A DNA stretch of 64,000 nucleotides from Brytella acorum (GTDB lineage Bacteria; Pseudomonadota; Alphaproteobacteria; Acetobacterales; Acetobacteraceae): assembly GCF_029309905.1 (NCBI RefSeq), contig NZ_JARBJP010000003.1:343189-407188 (forward strand), read 5' to 3'. The position numbers were made by a program, and so were the translations under genes. The notes beneath the pieces were generated by a model. It was not told the origin of the DNA. It made no database searches and was given only the letters and a program-made list of their open reading frames with translations. This document shows, one piece after another, positions 19,281 through 31,185 of the stretch (the first letter of the stretch is position 1; each line of letters starts with the position of its first letter).

Positions 19281-19520
19281 TCACGGAGTGGGGACGACGC
19301 ATTTTCCCGTGCGGAAGAGTTCCCACTCCTCGCAGACACGTCCGTCGGGCAGATGACACATGCCGTATTGCCCCGCGGCGCCCGTGCGAATTTCGAGTTT
19401 ACCACCAGCCTTGATACAGGCGACGGAAGCCGGATTGGGCATCCCAATTCGTGTGGGCGGCTCCGCCTTAGCGGCACAGCCCGCGACCAGAACCAGAGCC
19501 ACCAGCGCGATCCGCTTCAT
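19281..19520 (-). CDS. Small DUF333-type lipoprotein
   Basis: 79 residues. Lipoprotein signal MKRIALVALVLVAGCAA with lipobox VAGC. The mature part is typical of DUF333: GMPNPASVACIKAGGKLEI, then YGMCHLPDGRVCEEWELF. Function unknown; family members are small envelope proteins. The start overlaps the stop of the monooxygenase-like gene by ATGA, so the two form an operon. Confidence 0.85.
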   Translation of the reverse strand: MKRIALVALVLVAGCAAKAEPPTRIGMPNPASVACIKAGGKLEIRTGAAGQYGMCHLPDGRVCEEWELFRTGKCVVPTP

Positions 19521-19819
19521 GGTGCGCGCCGCGCGAAAAAGCGCACGCTCCGTTCCTCGATTTTAAGATCACGCAGGGCCGCCGCGAATTTCTCGAAATG
19601 CGGCGTTTTCAAATGCGCTTCGAATGCGGGCCGTCCGGTGTAGACTTCATAGAGAACGATCGTGTCCGGCTGATCCTCAGGAGTCAGGACGACGAATTCC
19701 AGACAGCCGTCTTCGTCTCCGACGGAACGCTCGGCATCGAAACGACACATCTCCAGAAACGGTTCGAATGTTTCGGAAGTCGTTGCGAATTCCGCAATGA
19801 CTGTCAGCGGTGTGACCAT
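19517..19819 (-). CDS. ABM-domain (antibiotic biosynthesis monooxygenase/YgiN-like) protein
   Basis: 100 residues, a single ferredoxin-like ABM domain. It contains CRFDAERSVGDEDGCLEFVV and IVLYEVYTGRPAFEAHLKTPHF, the pattern of putative quinol monooxygenases. GGAGA lies about 6 bases before the ATG. It is translationally coupled to the DUF333 lipoprotein. Substrate unknown. Confidence 0.82.
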   Translation of the reverse strand: MVTPLTVIAEFATTSETFEPFLEMCRFDAERSVGDEDGCLEFVVLTPEDQPDTIVLYEVYTGRPAFEAHLKTPHFEKFAAALRDLKIEERSVRFFARRAP

Positions 19820-19942
19820 AATCTTTCTCCTTCAGGCACTTGAGCGAGAATAACACTCAACGTCGCGAATGCACGCCCGTTCTCGACATTGTTTTCCCGA
19901 TTGACGGATGGCGCTTAAACCTGTCAGAGGGACATCACTGAT

Positions 19943-20105
19943 GACGGGAGAGACCGGGTGAAACAGACCGGCGCCGAAGGAGCAACCGCCCCGGAAACTC
20001 TCAGGCCAAAGGACCGACATCGGCTGAACTTCTGGAAAGAGGCGCGTCTTCGAATGCGTCCGCCGACGGGATAACGATCTCAGGCAAATCGACAGAAGGG
20101 GCAAC
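19943..20105 (+). promoter_or_regulatory. Tandem glycine riboswitch upstream of gcvT
   Basis: First aptamer: gggagagaccgg, gcgccgaaggagcaa, then aactctcaggccaaaggac. Second aptamer: ctggaaagag, ccgccgacgggataac, atctcaggcaaatcgacag. These are the conserved blocks of the gcvT-type glycine riboswitch, and the two-aptamer layout is the usual cooperative form. It lies directly ahead of the glycine cleavage operon, which such riboswitches turn on when glycine is abundant. Confidence 0.93.
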
Positions 20106-20136
20106 GACGTTTCACCTCCCATGACGGAGTCCGTCC

Positions 20137-21273
20137 TTGTCTGAAGCCTCCACGGCCCGCGTGCCGCTCCATGACCTCCATGTCGAGCTGGGTGCGAAGA
20201 TCGTTCCTTTCGCCGGATACGAAATGCCGCTGCAATACCCGGCGGGGCTGATGACCGAACACCTGCATACCCGCAAGGCGGCCGGGCTGTTCGACGTCTC
20301 CCACATGGGCCAGCTGCGCATCACCGCGAAATCGGGCGATCTTAGCGACGCCGCTCTCGCTCTCGAGACAATCATCCCCGTTGATCTCGCAACCCTTGCG
20401 CCGCATCGCCAGCGCTATGGTTTTCTGACCAACGATCGCGGCGGCATCATGGACGACCTGATGGTCGCGAACATGGGCGGCTGGTTGTTCGTGGTCGTCA
20501 ATGCGGCCTGCAAAGCCAGTGATACGGCCCATATCGCAGCCATGATCGGCGATCGCGTGCATATCGAACGCCTTGATGACCGGGCGCTCCTTGCGCTTCA
20601 GGGGCCGCAGGCCGTCGATGTTCTGACGCCACTGTGTCCGGCAGCCGCGTCCATGCGCTTCATGGACGCCATCGAGACCGACGTCGCGGGTGTGCCATGC
20701 ACCGTGACGCGCTCGGGGTACACCGGCGAGGATGGCTACGAACTCGGCATGAAAGCGTCGGACGCCGATACCGTCGCCCGTGCCCTGCTCAGAGACGAGA
20801 GTGTGCTGCCGATCGGCCTCGGTGCGCGTGACAGCCTGCGTCTCGAAGCCGGGCTGTGCCTCTATGGCAACGATATCGACGAGACGACTACACCCGTCGA
20901 AGGCAATCTCGTCTGGGCGATGCAAAAGGCCCGCCGTGCCGGAGGCGCTCGCGAAGGGGGCTATCCCGGCGCCGCGCAGATCATGCAGCAGGCGGCCAGT
21001 GGCGTTTCGCGGCTGCGTGTCGGCCTGGCCCCCGAAGGCCGCGCGCCCGTGCGCGCCGGCGCGAAACTTTTTGCCGATGCCGACGGTCAGATCCCGGCAG
21101 GCGTGGTGACGTCGGGCGCCTTCGGTCCCAGCATCAACGCGCCGGTCGCCATGGGCTATGTCGACACGAAACATTCCGAAACCGGCACGGCGCTTTTCGC
21201 TGAACTGCGCGGCAAGTTCGTGCCCGTGACGGTCAGCGCCCTGCCTTTCGTCAAGCCCGGTTTCAAGCGCTGA
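20137..21273 (+). CDS. gcvT: Aminomethyltransferase (glycine cleavage T protein)
   Basis: 378 residues from TTG at 20137; ACGGAG lies 7 bases before it, and the nearby ATG at 20121 is out of frame and hits a stop. It moves the methylene unit from the aminomethyl-lipoyl H protein to tetrahydrofolate, releasing ammonia. Conserved blocks: FAGYEMPLQY, GLFDVSHMGQLRI, GYTGEDGYEL, LGARDSLRLEAGLCLYGND. First gene of gcvT-gcvH-gcvP under the glycine riboswitch. Confidence 0.95.
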   Translation: MSEASTARVPLHDLHVELGAKIVPFAGYEMPLQYPAGLMTEHLHTRKAAGLFDVSHMGQLRITAKSGDLSDAALALETIIPVDLATLAPHRQRYGFLTNDRGGIMDDLMVANMGGWLFVVVNAACKASDTAHIAAMIGDRVHIERLDDRALLALQGPQAVDVLTPLCPAAASMRFMDAIETDVAGVPCTVTRSGYTGEDGYELGMKASDADTVARALLRDESVLPIGLGARDSLRLEAGLCLYGNDIDETTTPVEGNLVWAMQKARRAGGAREGGYPGAAQIMQQAASGVSRLRVGLAPEGRAPVRAGAKLFADADGQIPAGVVTSGAFGPSINAPVAMGYVDTKHSETGTALFAELRGKFVPVTVSALPFVKPGFKR

Positions 21274-21313
21274 TCCCGGATTTCATTTCAACCCTCAGGA
21301 CGGAAGCCGCCCG

Positions 21314-21679
21314 ATGAGCACCACTTACTACACGAAGTCCCACGAATGGGTCCGCCTCGATGGCGACATCGCGACCGTTGGAATCACCGCTCACGCCGCC
21401 GATGAGCTGGGTGAACTGGTCTTCGTCGAAGCCAAGGACGAAGGCACGGAAATCGGCCAGGGAGAACCCGCCGCGGTCGTCGAATCCGTCAAGGCCGCAT
21501 CGGACATCTATGCTCCCATCGCGGGCGCGATCGCGGGCTTCAATGCGAAGCTGTCGGAAGAACCGAACCTGATCGGCCAGGACCCTGAAGGCGAAGGCTG
21601 GATCTTCAAGCTGAAGGTCGGCGATTCCTCACAGCTCGAGGGACTGCTCGACGAAGCCGCCTACAAGGCCTCGCTCTAA
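21314..21679 (+). CDS. gcvH: Glycine cleavage H protein
   Basis: 121 residues. Lipoyl carrier of the glycine cleavage system. The lipoylated Lys lies in VVESVKAASDIYAPIAG, and the N-terminal HEWVRLDGDIATVGIT is typical. Between gcvT and gcvP on the same strand, spaced about 40 and 65 bases from its neighbours. Confidence 0.97.
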   Translation: MSTTYYTKSHEWVRLDGDIATVGITAHAADELGELVFVEAKDEGTEIGQGEPAAVVESVKAASDIYAPIAGAIAGFNAKLSEEPNLIGQDPEGEGWIFKLKVGDSSQLEGLLDEAAYKASL

Positions 21680-21744
21680 GTTTCCCGCACCAAAGGCAGG
21701 AGGCCGGCATCCTGGCTGGCCCCTCATGAAGGACAGTATCTGAC

Positions 21745-24615
<2,871 letters not shown>

Positions 24616-24956
24616 ACCGCTCTTCTGGACAACGGAAAAAGCGTTCCTTCGGGGACGCTTTTTTTATTTGCGATGAGCGTTACTATACATATGGCAGAAA
24701 AAATTCGAACGCGGATATATCATAACCGAGCACTTCCGCACTCCACCCATGCATGGAAAACCTTATCATCCCAATAAATTTAAAAACCTCTCATGGAATG
24801 GACAATAAATCCAAATACAATCCGCTATCCAAACTTTCCTACTTTAAAAAAATTCTATGTATTCCCGTATGTAACACTTTGTTAGCGCCCTTAACCGCAG
24901 GTGCTATTTAATAAATATTTGATATTCGAAATGTGGACAGGCTGTCATGAAATGCC
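24616..24956. other. Terminator region and AT-rich intergenic stretch
   Basis: Begins with the gcv terminator (24636-24665) and continues with nearly 300 visibly AT-rich bases up to the desaturase gene. No gene or structured RNA was recognised. The composition contrasts with the GC-rich surroundings and continues into the desaturase gene. Confidence 0.5.
24636..24665 (+). terminator. Rho-independent terminator after gcvP
   Basis: aaaaagcgttcc - ttcg - gggacgcttttttt: a strong hairpin with a UUCG-type loop and a T tract, about 20 bases past the gcvP stop. Confidence 0.9.
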
Positions 24957-25988
24957 ATGATTCATTCCCCGCTTCTTGATGCCACCCGCTCTGATTTTTC
25001 CGATGATGTCGTTGCGTCTATAAAACAGTATCAGCGTTCTGATCTGAAACGCAGTCTGTTTCAGGTCACGACGACCATTGGCGCCCTCCTGACGTGCTGT
25101 GTCATGATCTACGCTGGCGTTTCGCATGGCTGGTGGGCTGCCCTGGTGCTGACGCCGCTTGCGGCGGGGCTCTCCATCCGCACATTCGTTTTGCAGCATG
25201 ACTGCGGGCATGGGTCGCTCTTCAAAAAACAATGGCTCAACGATCTGACGGGGCGTATCTGCTCCCTTCTGACACTGACTCCCTACGATCATTGGAGAAG
25301 ACATCATGCCCTTCACCATGGCTCATGGAACAACATGGGAACACGGGGAAGGATTTCAGACATGTATTCAGACTGCATCACGACGTCTGAATACAAAAAG
25401 ATGAAAAGCCTGAGGAAAATTTTCTACAGGATCAGTATAAATCCGATCCTCACTATTCTGATCATGCCTCCATTCATATTTTTTATTGTCTACAGAATTG
25501 CATTCGATACCCCTCGCTCCTGGATACGTGAGAGGATGGGCGTCTACCTGACCAATCTATGCCTATTTCTAACCTACAGTGCTCTGATCTGGTTCATGGG
25601 CTGGAAGACCGTGGCGCTTGTCAGCTTCCTCGTGATTTATCCTGCGGCCGTGTCTGGCGTCTGGCTTTTTATTGTCCAACATAAGTTTGAAGGGGTTCAT
25701 CGGGCTGAACATGCGCAGTGGAACAATCTGGAGGCCTCGGGAACCGGATGTTCCTTCCTCCGCCTTCCCCGCGTCCTTCGCTGGTTCTCGGGCGATATCG
25801 GCGCTCATCATGTTCATCACGCCGCACCTGGCATTCCCAATTATCGCCTCGTGGATTGTCACAACGCGCATCCGGTCTTTCAGAAAGTAAAAATTCTGAA
25901 TTTTCGCGATGGCATGCGGGAGGCCCAAAGCAACGTGATCTGGGACGAAGAGAGTCGCACGATGATCGAGTTGCGCCAGGTCTGTTAA
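24957..25988 (+). CDS. Fatty acid desaturase family protein
   Basis: 343 residues, membrane-bound diiron desaturase. The three His boxes are visible: HDCGHGS, HHALHHG and HHVHH (within GAHHVHHAAPGIPNYRL). Hydrophobic segments LLTCCVMIYAGVS and LTILIMPPFIFFIVY place it in the membrane. It probably introduces a double bond into acyl chains or acts on a related lipid. The first two thirds are AT-richer than neighbours, suggesting acquisition. No operon partners; it sits alone after the gcv operon. Confidence 0.87.
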   Translation: MIHSPLLDATRSDFSDDVVASIKQYQRSDLKRSLFQVTTTIGALLTCCVMIYAGVSHGWWAALVLTPLAAGLSIRTFVLQHDCGHGSLFKKQWLNDLTGRICSLLTLTPYDHWRRHHALHHGSWNNMGTRGRISDMYSDCITTSEYKKMKSLRKIFYRISINPILTILIMPPFIFFIVYRIAFDTPRSWIRERMGVYLTNLCLFLTYSALIWFMGWKTVALVSFLVIYPAAVSGVWLFIVQHKFEGVHRAEHAQWNNLEASGTGCSFLRLPRVLRWFSGDIGAHHVHHAAPGIPNYRLVDCHNAHPVFQKVKILNFRDGMREAQSNVIWDEESRTMIELRQVC

Positions 25989-26090
25989 GGCCTCCTCCGC
26001 TCATTCTCCCGCGACCGGCGGATGCGCGCCTTCATATTTAGATAGGAACGGAAAGCCGTACCGGGGCAAAATAATCCCGGCATGGCGGCT

Positions 26091-27053
26091 CTAGCGTCGG
26101 ATCAGGATATAATTGATCGTCAGGTCGATATCGAAGTGATCGCCCTTCATGTCCGGCGGCACCGGCGGCAGCTTGGCGCTCTGGAACATGCCCGTGGTGG
26201 CGGCGTCGAGCGCATATGAACCGGACTGCCCGGTCAGACGCACCGATTTCACGCGACCGTTGCGATCCAGAACCACATGCACGGATGACGGCCCTTCGTC
26301 ACCGTTCCTGATCGCGTCTTCCGGATAGTACATGTGCGAACGGATCCAGCGATCGATCTCATTGCCGTAATCCTCGCTGACGCCGCGCACGCTGTTCCGC
26401 GTCATGTAAGGCGCGTTGATCTGACCGTTGGTTACCAGCGGTCCCATCGACATGTCGATCGGCCCACCCGAGCCGCCTCGGCGACCACGGTGATTCCGGA
26501 CAGGCGCCGGTGACTGCCCAAAGGACAGATCCATCGGATTGGCGAAAGGATTGTTGCTGCTCGCCTGACTGTGACGGGAGGCGGAATGACGGGCGTGGCT
26601 GTGCGCAACCGTACTATGACCGGGCGGCGCGGTCGCAGGCGTAGGCGGTGACTGCACCGTATTGGGCTGCGGAAGCTCCGATGAAGTCGCTTCGGGAACC
26701 GGCGGGGCGCTCGGCGCTTCCGGCGTCGGCACGGCGGGTGTCGGCCGCGAATCCTCCTCGTTCTGCTCCTGCTTGTCTTCGCTCTCGCTGCTCTGCTTCT
26801 GCGCAGACGATGGCGCGGTGGTTTTGACCGGGTTCGACTGGCCGCCCGGATTATCAACCTTGGGGCCTTCCATGCCGCTGCGCGCGGGCGGCGCATCGAA
26901 CACCATCTCGACCGGCTGATCCTGTCCCGAAGGCGAACCATGCGCGCGATGCGAAGCCGTCGCCAGCAGCATGGCGATCAGGGCGACATGGGCGGCCGAC
27001 GAGACGGCCAATACCGTCGCAACCCCCTGATCTTCCATGATCTGCGGCTTCAT
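26091..27053 (-). CDS. TonB-family energy-transducer-like protein
   Basis: 320 residues from ATG 27053; the open frame extends to 27218 but the extra part is basic and unlikely. Single N-terminal membrane anchor (AHVALIAMLLATA), a long Pro/Ser/Gln/Glu linker (residues about 30-200), and a C-terminal TonB domain with MYYPEDAIRNGDEG, SSVHVVLDRNGRVKSVRL and ALDAATTGMFQSAKLPPVP. TonB domains couple the inner-membrane ExbBD motor to outer-membrane receptors. No exbB/exbD or receptor is adjacent, so the partner motor must be elsewhere or it has another role. Confidence 0.78.
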   Translation of the reverse strand: MKPQIMEDQGVATVLAVSSAAHVALIAMLLATASHRAHGSPSGQDQPVEMVFDAPPARSGMEGPKVDNPGGQSNPVKTTAPSSAQKQSSESEDKQEQNEEDSRPTPAVPTPEAPSAPPVPEATSSELPQPNTVQSPPTPATAPPGHSTVAHSHARHSASRHSQASSNNPFANPMDLSFGQSPAPVRNHRGRRGGSGGPIDMSMGPLVTNGQINAPYMTRNSVRGVSEDYGNEIDRWIRSHMYYPEDAIRNGDEGPSSVHVVLDRNGRVKSVRLTGQSGSYALDAATTGMFQSAKLPPVPPDMKGDHFDIDLTINYILIRR

Positions 27054-27438
27054 GAGCCGCGCCGTGCTGGACTTCAGGTTATGATAGCCGAGAAAACGCG
27101 GGACGAATCCCGTCGCAAGACGCTCACGCCCCTCCGGCCCGCTCGGCTGCGCGACTTCGGGCACGGCGCGCGGCCCGAACAGCCGCGGCTCACGCCGTGC
27201 GCCGTTTCGGGCCTTCACGTCGTCCCCGGTGGCTTCGTCCAGAGGGGGGGCGGCCGTGTTGGTGGCCTGGGCGCGTTTCAGAATGGCACCTGCGCGTTCA
27301 CTATCCAGGCCTTCTCACGGCAGGTCCGAGCCCCGGTGGCGCGGGCGTACCCATCCACAGATTCCGCTCCGGAGTATGCCGCGTCATGATTTGTCACTCG
27401 TGCTATCATGGCATTGAACCAACCCTCTTGCCAAGCAA
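27054..27438. other. Divergent intergenic region between the TonB-like gene and alkA
   Basis: About 385 bases between divergent genes. Contains long open frames on both strands that are low-complexity and not conserved-looking. A run of G at 27242-27249 is the only obvious oddity. It presumably holds both promoters. Confidence 0.4.
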
Positions 27439-28167
27439 GTGCGGCGCAACACGATGTTTCCGAAAGCTGCCGGATTGTCACACACACGGCCTTCTCCGTT
27501 TCCAGAGATCCATAACGTCTCCGACACCCTGGGCATCGATCCAGATATCGCCGACGTCATCAAGCGCATCGGGCCATGTCGGCTGCGCGGCCAGGATGGC
27601 GCGACGCCTTATCAGGCACTGCTGCGCGCCATCACGGGCCAGCAGCTTCACGGAAGGGCGGCAGAAGCCATTCTCGGGCGCTTCAAGGCCCTTTCAGACG
27701 GGGACTTCCCGCCCCCTGAAGTCCTGCTCTCCTATCCGGACCCGACACTGCGCGCCTGCGGCCTCTCGGCGGCCAAGATTCTGGCCATGCGCGGTGTCGC
27801 ACAGGCGCGGCTTGACGGGATCGTGCCGGGCCGCGAAGAAGCCGCGCGCCTCACCGATGAAGAGCTGATCGCGCGCCTCATCACCCTGCGCGGGGTCGGA
27901 CGCTGGACCGTTCAGATGATTCTGATGTTCACTCTCGGGCGGCCCGACGTCATGCCTATAGACGATTTCGGCGTGCGGGCCGGCTGGAAGACAGTCAAAA
28001 AACTCCATGTGCCGCCGACGCCAAAGACATTGGCCGCGGCCACGGAACGATTCGCTCCCCATCGCTCGGCTCTGGCATGGTATCTGTGGCGCGTGGCCGG
28101 GGAGGGCAGGAACTGGACCAATCCCCTGACGGGCGACGTCTCTGCGTCACCGCCAACCTCGCCTTGA
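27439..28167 (+). CDS. DNA-3-methyladenine glycosylase, AlkA/HhH-GPD family
   Basis: 242 residues from GTG 27439 (an ATG at 27454 is an alternative). Monofunctional base-excision glycosylase removing alkylated purines. The helix-hairpin-helix is LITLRGVGRWTVQMIL, followed by MPIDDFGVRAGW with the catalytic Asp. The upstream block PYQALLRAITGQQLHGRAAEAI is the family's QQ-containing helix. No iron-sulphur cluster cysteines. It precedes the alcohol dehydrogenase gene by about 70 bases. Confidence 0.88.
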   Translation: MRRNTMFPKAAGLSHTRPSPFPEIHNVSDTLGIDPDIADVIKRIGPCRLRGQDGATPYQALLRAITGQQLHGRAAEAILGRFKALSDGDFPPPEVLLSYPDPTLRACGLSAAKILAMRGVAQARLDGIVPGREEAARLTDEELIARLITLRGVGRWTVQMILMFTLGRPDVMPIDDFGVRAGWKTVKKLHVPPTPKTLAAATERFAPHRSALAWYLWRVAGEGRNWTNPLTGDVSASPPTSP

Positions 28168-28236
28168 CGCAGGTCATGGCGAGACATGTCCGGTCCGCGC
28201 CAGAATGCGCGATCCAGAAGCAAGGAGACCGCCCCG

Positions 28237-29220
28237 ATGTTTGCGATGCGCCTGAGCACCCCCCATACGCCGCTCGAACCGGTCACACTGCCGGACCCTG
28301 AGCCCGGCCCCGGCGAGATCCGCGTCCGGATCGGCGCCTGCGGGGTATGCCGGACCGACCTGCACGTGGTGGACGGCGATCTCACCCACCCGGCACTGCC
28401 CATCATCCCGGGCCATGAGATCGTGGGCCGGATCGACCGGATCGGGTCCGGCGTGACCGGCCTTTCCATGGGGCAACGCGTCGGGATCCCCTGGCTGGGC
28501 CATACATGCGGCCATTGCTGGTTCTGCGAGCACGAAGCCGAGAACCTCTGCGACCATCCGATCTTCACCGGCTATACGCGCAACGGCGGCTACGCGACGA
28601 TGACCGTCGCCGACGCACGTTACGCCTTCCCGCTGGGGGACGAGGGCGATGATGTCTCCCTCGCGCCCCTACTCTGCGCGGGCCTCATCGGCTGGCGCTC
28701 TCTCGTCAAGGCGGGCGACGCGCAGAAAGTCGGACTCTACGGGTTCGGGGCGGCCGCCCATATCATCGCGCAGGTGCTGCGTTACCAGAAGCGTGAGGTC
28801 TACGCCTTCACCCGCGATGGCGACACCCGCACCCAGGACTTCGCCCGCTCGCTCGGCGCGCGATGGGCGGGCGGCTCGGGAGAAGTGCCGCCGGAGCCGC
28901 TTGACGCCGCCATTATTTTCGCGCCCGCCGGACCGCTCGTTCCGGCAGCGCTGAAAGCCGTTCGCAAAGGGGGGCGTGTAGTCTGCGCGGGCATTCACAT
29001 GAGCGAAATCCCGGCCTTCTCCTACGACAGCCTGTGGGAGGAGCGGGAAATCGTGTCCGTGGCCAATCTCACCCGGCAGGATGGCCTCGATTTCCTGGCC
29101 CTCGCGCCGAAGATCGGCATCCAGGTCAAAACGACGACCTATGCGCTGAAAGACGCCAATCAGGCGCTCGATGATTTACGCCACGGCCGTTTCGAGGGTG
29201 CCGCCGTTCTGGTTCCCTGA
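28237..29220 (+). CDS. Zinc-dependent alcohol dehydrogenase (AdhA-like MDR family)
   Basis: 327 residues from ATG 28237, chosen because AAGGAGA lies 8 bases upstream; an earlier in-frame start at 28186 lacks a site. Catalytic zinc ligands: CGVCRTDLH and GHE. Structural zinc cysteines: CGHCWFCEHEAENLCD. Nucleotide fold GLYGFGAAAHI. The sequence fits the zinc-binding AdhA-like branch; aldehyde/alcohol substrate unknown. Its 3' end overlaps the convergent GT9 gene by about 45 bases, where a short duplication is present. Confidence 0.87.
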   Translation: MFAMRLSTPHTPLEPVTLPDPEPGPGEIRVRIGACGVCRTDLHVVDGDLTHPALPIIPGHEIVGRIDRIGSGVTGLSMGQRVGIPWLGHTCGHCWFCEHEAENLCDHPIFTGYTRNGGYATMTVADARYAFPLGDEGDDVSLAPLLCAGLIGWRSLVKAGDAQKVGLYGFGAAAHIIAQVLRYQKREVYAFTRDGDTRTQDFARSLGARWAGGSGEVPPEPLDAAIIFAPAGPLVPAALKAVRKGGRVVCAGIHMSEIPAFSYDSLWEEREIVSVANLTRQDGLDFLALAPKIGIQVKTTTYALKDANQALDDLRHGRFEGAAVLVP

Positions 29221-30150
29221 AAAGTCCTGGTTCCCTGAAAAAACGGCCAATTCATCCGCAAGCGCCGCGACGCGCGCGACAGGCAGATCGGCAAGGTTCT
29301 CTTCGGCAAGCACCCTGACCGCCCCCGCGACACGTCCGACGGGCGCGGTCAGGCGGGGGTCGCTGTCGCCCGAAAACAGGACGAGCGCGCGGCACCCCAT
29401 CGCCGCGGCCAGATGCATCGGGCCTGTATCATTGCCGCAGGCCAGCGTCGCGCGGGACAGCAGGCCCGCCAGTTCAGGCAGACTGGTTTGCCCCGTCAGG
29501 TCCAGGGTTTCCGGGCACTCCCGCATGATCTCGCGGGCGAGATGTCGGTCAGCCTGCGCGCCGACGACGACCGTTCGCAGGCCGGTCTCGCGCAGATGAG
29601 ACGCCAGCCGTCCGAAATGCGTCGTCGACCAGCGCTTCGTGGGTCGATGCGGAGAAGCGCCCGGCACCAGGACGGCATAACCTTCATGCAGGACTGGCCC
29701 CTGTGCTGCGAGCCACGACAGGTCGGGCGCGATCGACGCCACGCGCGCCCGACGTAACTGATCCCTCTGACGCACGATCGTATGCATGTGGTTGCGCCAT
29801 GGGTTGTCATGCGGATGGGCGCATCCGGGCGCTGCGCCGGACCAGCACGGACGTCCTGCCAGCGCGAAGTAACGCGCGGAACGCCGGGATGTCTGAAGGT
29901 CGAAAACGAGATCGTAACTCTTCAGGCCGTTCAGCAGCCGCCACAGGGCGACGGGCTGGCTCATGCGCGGCCGTTCGTCGCACAGAACACGATCGAACCA
30001 GGGCGCGGCCTCGGCCAGCGCGCGAAAGGGCTCCGTCGTCAGGAGCGTGATTTCCGCGCCCGGATACGCCGCGCGGATCGACGCGAACGGCCCGAAGGAC
30101 AGAACAAAATCGCCGAGCGCGCCAAGCCTGATCACGAGAATGCGAAACAT
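29176..30150 (-). CDS. Glycosyltransferase family 9 (heptosyltransferase-like)
   Basis: 324 residues. N-terminal ILVIRLGALGDFVLSFGP and C-terminal LPELAGLLSRATLACGNDTGPMHLAAAMG are the two diagnostic GT9 blocks; ADP-heptose:LPS heptosyltransferases share them. Middle VLVPGASPHRPTKRWS is the nucleotide-sugar site. It probably builds the lipopolysaccharide core. The last residues contain FSGNQ-D-FSGNQ, caused by a small DNA duplication. Which heptose position it adds is not determined. Confidence 0.87.
   Translation of the reverse strand: MFRILVIRLGALGDFVLSFGPFASIRAAYPGAEITLLTTEPFRALAEAAPWFDRVLCDERPRMSQPVALWRLLNGLKSYDLVFDLQTSRRSARYFALAGRPCWSGAAPGCAHPHDNPWRNHMHTIVRQRDQLRRARVASIAPDLSWLAAQGPVLHEGYAVLVPGASPHRPTKRWSTTHFGRLASHLRETGLRTVVVGAQADRHLAREIMRECPETLDLTGQTSLPELAGLLSRATLACGNDTGPMHLAAAMGCRALVLFSGDSDPRLTAPVGRVAGAVRVLAEENLADLPVARVAALADELAVFSGNQDFSGNQNGGTLETAVA
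29208..29241. repeat. Short tandem duplication at a convergent gene junction
   Basis: ctggttccctgaaaa occurs twice, separated by two bases. The first copy contains the alcohol dehydrogenase stop, and both lie inside the 3' end of the GT9 gene, where they encode the repeated FSGNQ. Confidence 0.85.
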
Positions 30151-30233
30151 GGTGTCTTTCTAGCGTGAGCGGCGTCCTGATGATACGCCTGCGCGTTTGA
30201 TCGATATCCTATCTGGTCACGGAAAGCGGCACC

Positions 30234-31172
30234 ATGTCAGCATCGCCCCTCATTCTTTCGTTCGGCAGCGTCAATATCGACGTCACAGCCCGTCCCCATC
30301 GCCTGCCCCGGCCCGGCGAAACCGTTCATGCCGATGGCTACACGATCGGGCTAGGCGGCAAGGGCAGCAATCAGGCCGCCGCATGCGCGCGCCTTGCCCA
30401 AGATCTTGGTCTGCGCGCAGCACTCGTCGGGCGCATCGGCAACGATGCCTTCGGCACGCTCGCCCGGGAAAAGCTCGAAACATTCGGCGTTCTGCTCGAT
30501 GCGCTCCATCAGGACCCTGAAAACCCGACGGGGCTGGCGCTGATCGGCGTCGATGACAGTGGCGAGAACTGCATCACGGTGGCGGGCGGCGCGAACATGG
30601 CCGTCGGAGACGCGGATATCGAGCGCGCCGCCTCCCTGTTCCGCGCCGCGCGGGTCCTGATGCTCCAGCTCGAAATTCCGATGGATTCGGTCATCGCCGC
30701 CGCCGCGAAAGCCAGGGCCAGCGGCGGTCTCGTCCTCATGGACCCGGCCCCCGCGCCGAGCGAAGGACTCCCCGCCGCCCTTTGGGAGCTTGTTGACGTC
30801 ATCACGCCCAATGAAAGCGAGACCTGCGCCCTGACGGGGATCAATCCGCGGGACAAGGCCGAGGCCGCACAGGCGGCGGAACACCTCGTCGAACGCGGCG
30901 CACGCATGGCCGTCGTAAAGATGGGAGGTCGCGGCGTGTGGTGGCAGGACGGCGCTGATGGCGGCTTCATCGCCCCCTTCGCGGTCAACGCCATAGACAC
31001 GGTCGCGGCGGGAGACTGCTTCAACGCGGGGCTGGCCACGGCTCTGGCGCGCGGGGAAACGCTCGAACAATCCGCCCGTATCGCGGCCGCCTGCGGGGCG
31101 CTCGCCGTCACGAAGCGCGGCGCGGCGGACGCGGCCCCGTTCTGGACCGAGGTCGCGGCCCTGCTGGGCTGA
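30234..31172 (+). CDS. rbsK: Ribokinase
   Basis: 312 residues, PfkB-family carbohydrate kinase. Phosphorylates ribose to ribose 5-phosphate. N-terminal SFGSVNIDVTARPHRLPRPGETV and GLGGKGSNQAAACARL are the family signature 1 region. C-terminal NAIDTVAAGDCFNAGLA carries the catalytic Asp in DTVAAGD. PTGLALIGVDDSGENCITVAGGAN is typical of ribokinase rather than fructokinase. GGAAAG is present before the ATG. Divergent from the GT9 gene; no ribose transporter nearby. Confidence 0.9.
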   Translation: MSASPLILSFGSVNIDVTARPHRLPRPGETVHADGYTIGLGGKGSNQAAACARLAQDLGLRAALVGRIGNDAFGTLAREKLETFGVLLDALHQDPENPTGLALIGVDDSGENCITVAGGANMAVGDADIERAASLFRAARVLMLQLEIPMDSVIAAAAKARASGGLVLMDPAPAPSEGLPAALWELVDVITPNESETCALTGINPRDKAEAAQAAEHLVERGARMAVVKMGGRGVWWQDGADGGFIAPFAVNAIDTVAAGDCFNAGLATALARGETLEQSARIAAACGALAVTKRGAADAAPFWTEVAALLG

Positions 31173-31185
31173 ACCGAGACGCGGA

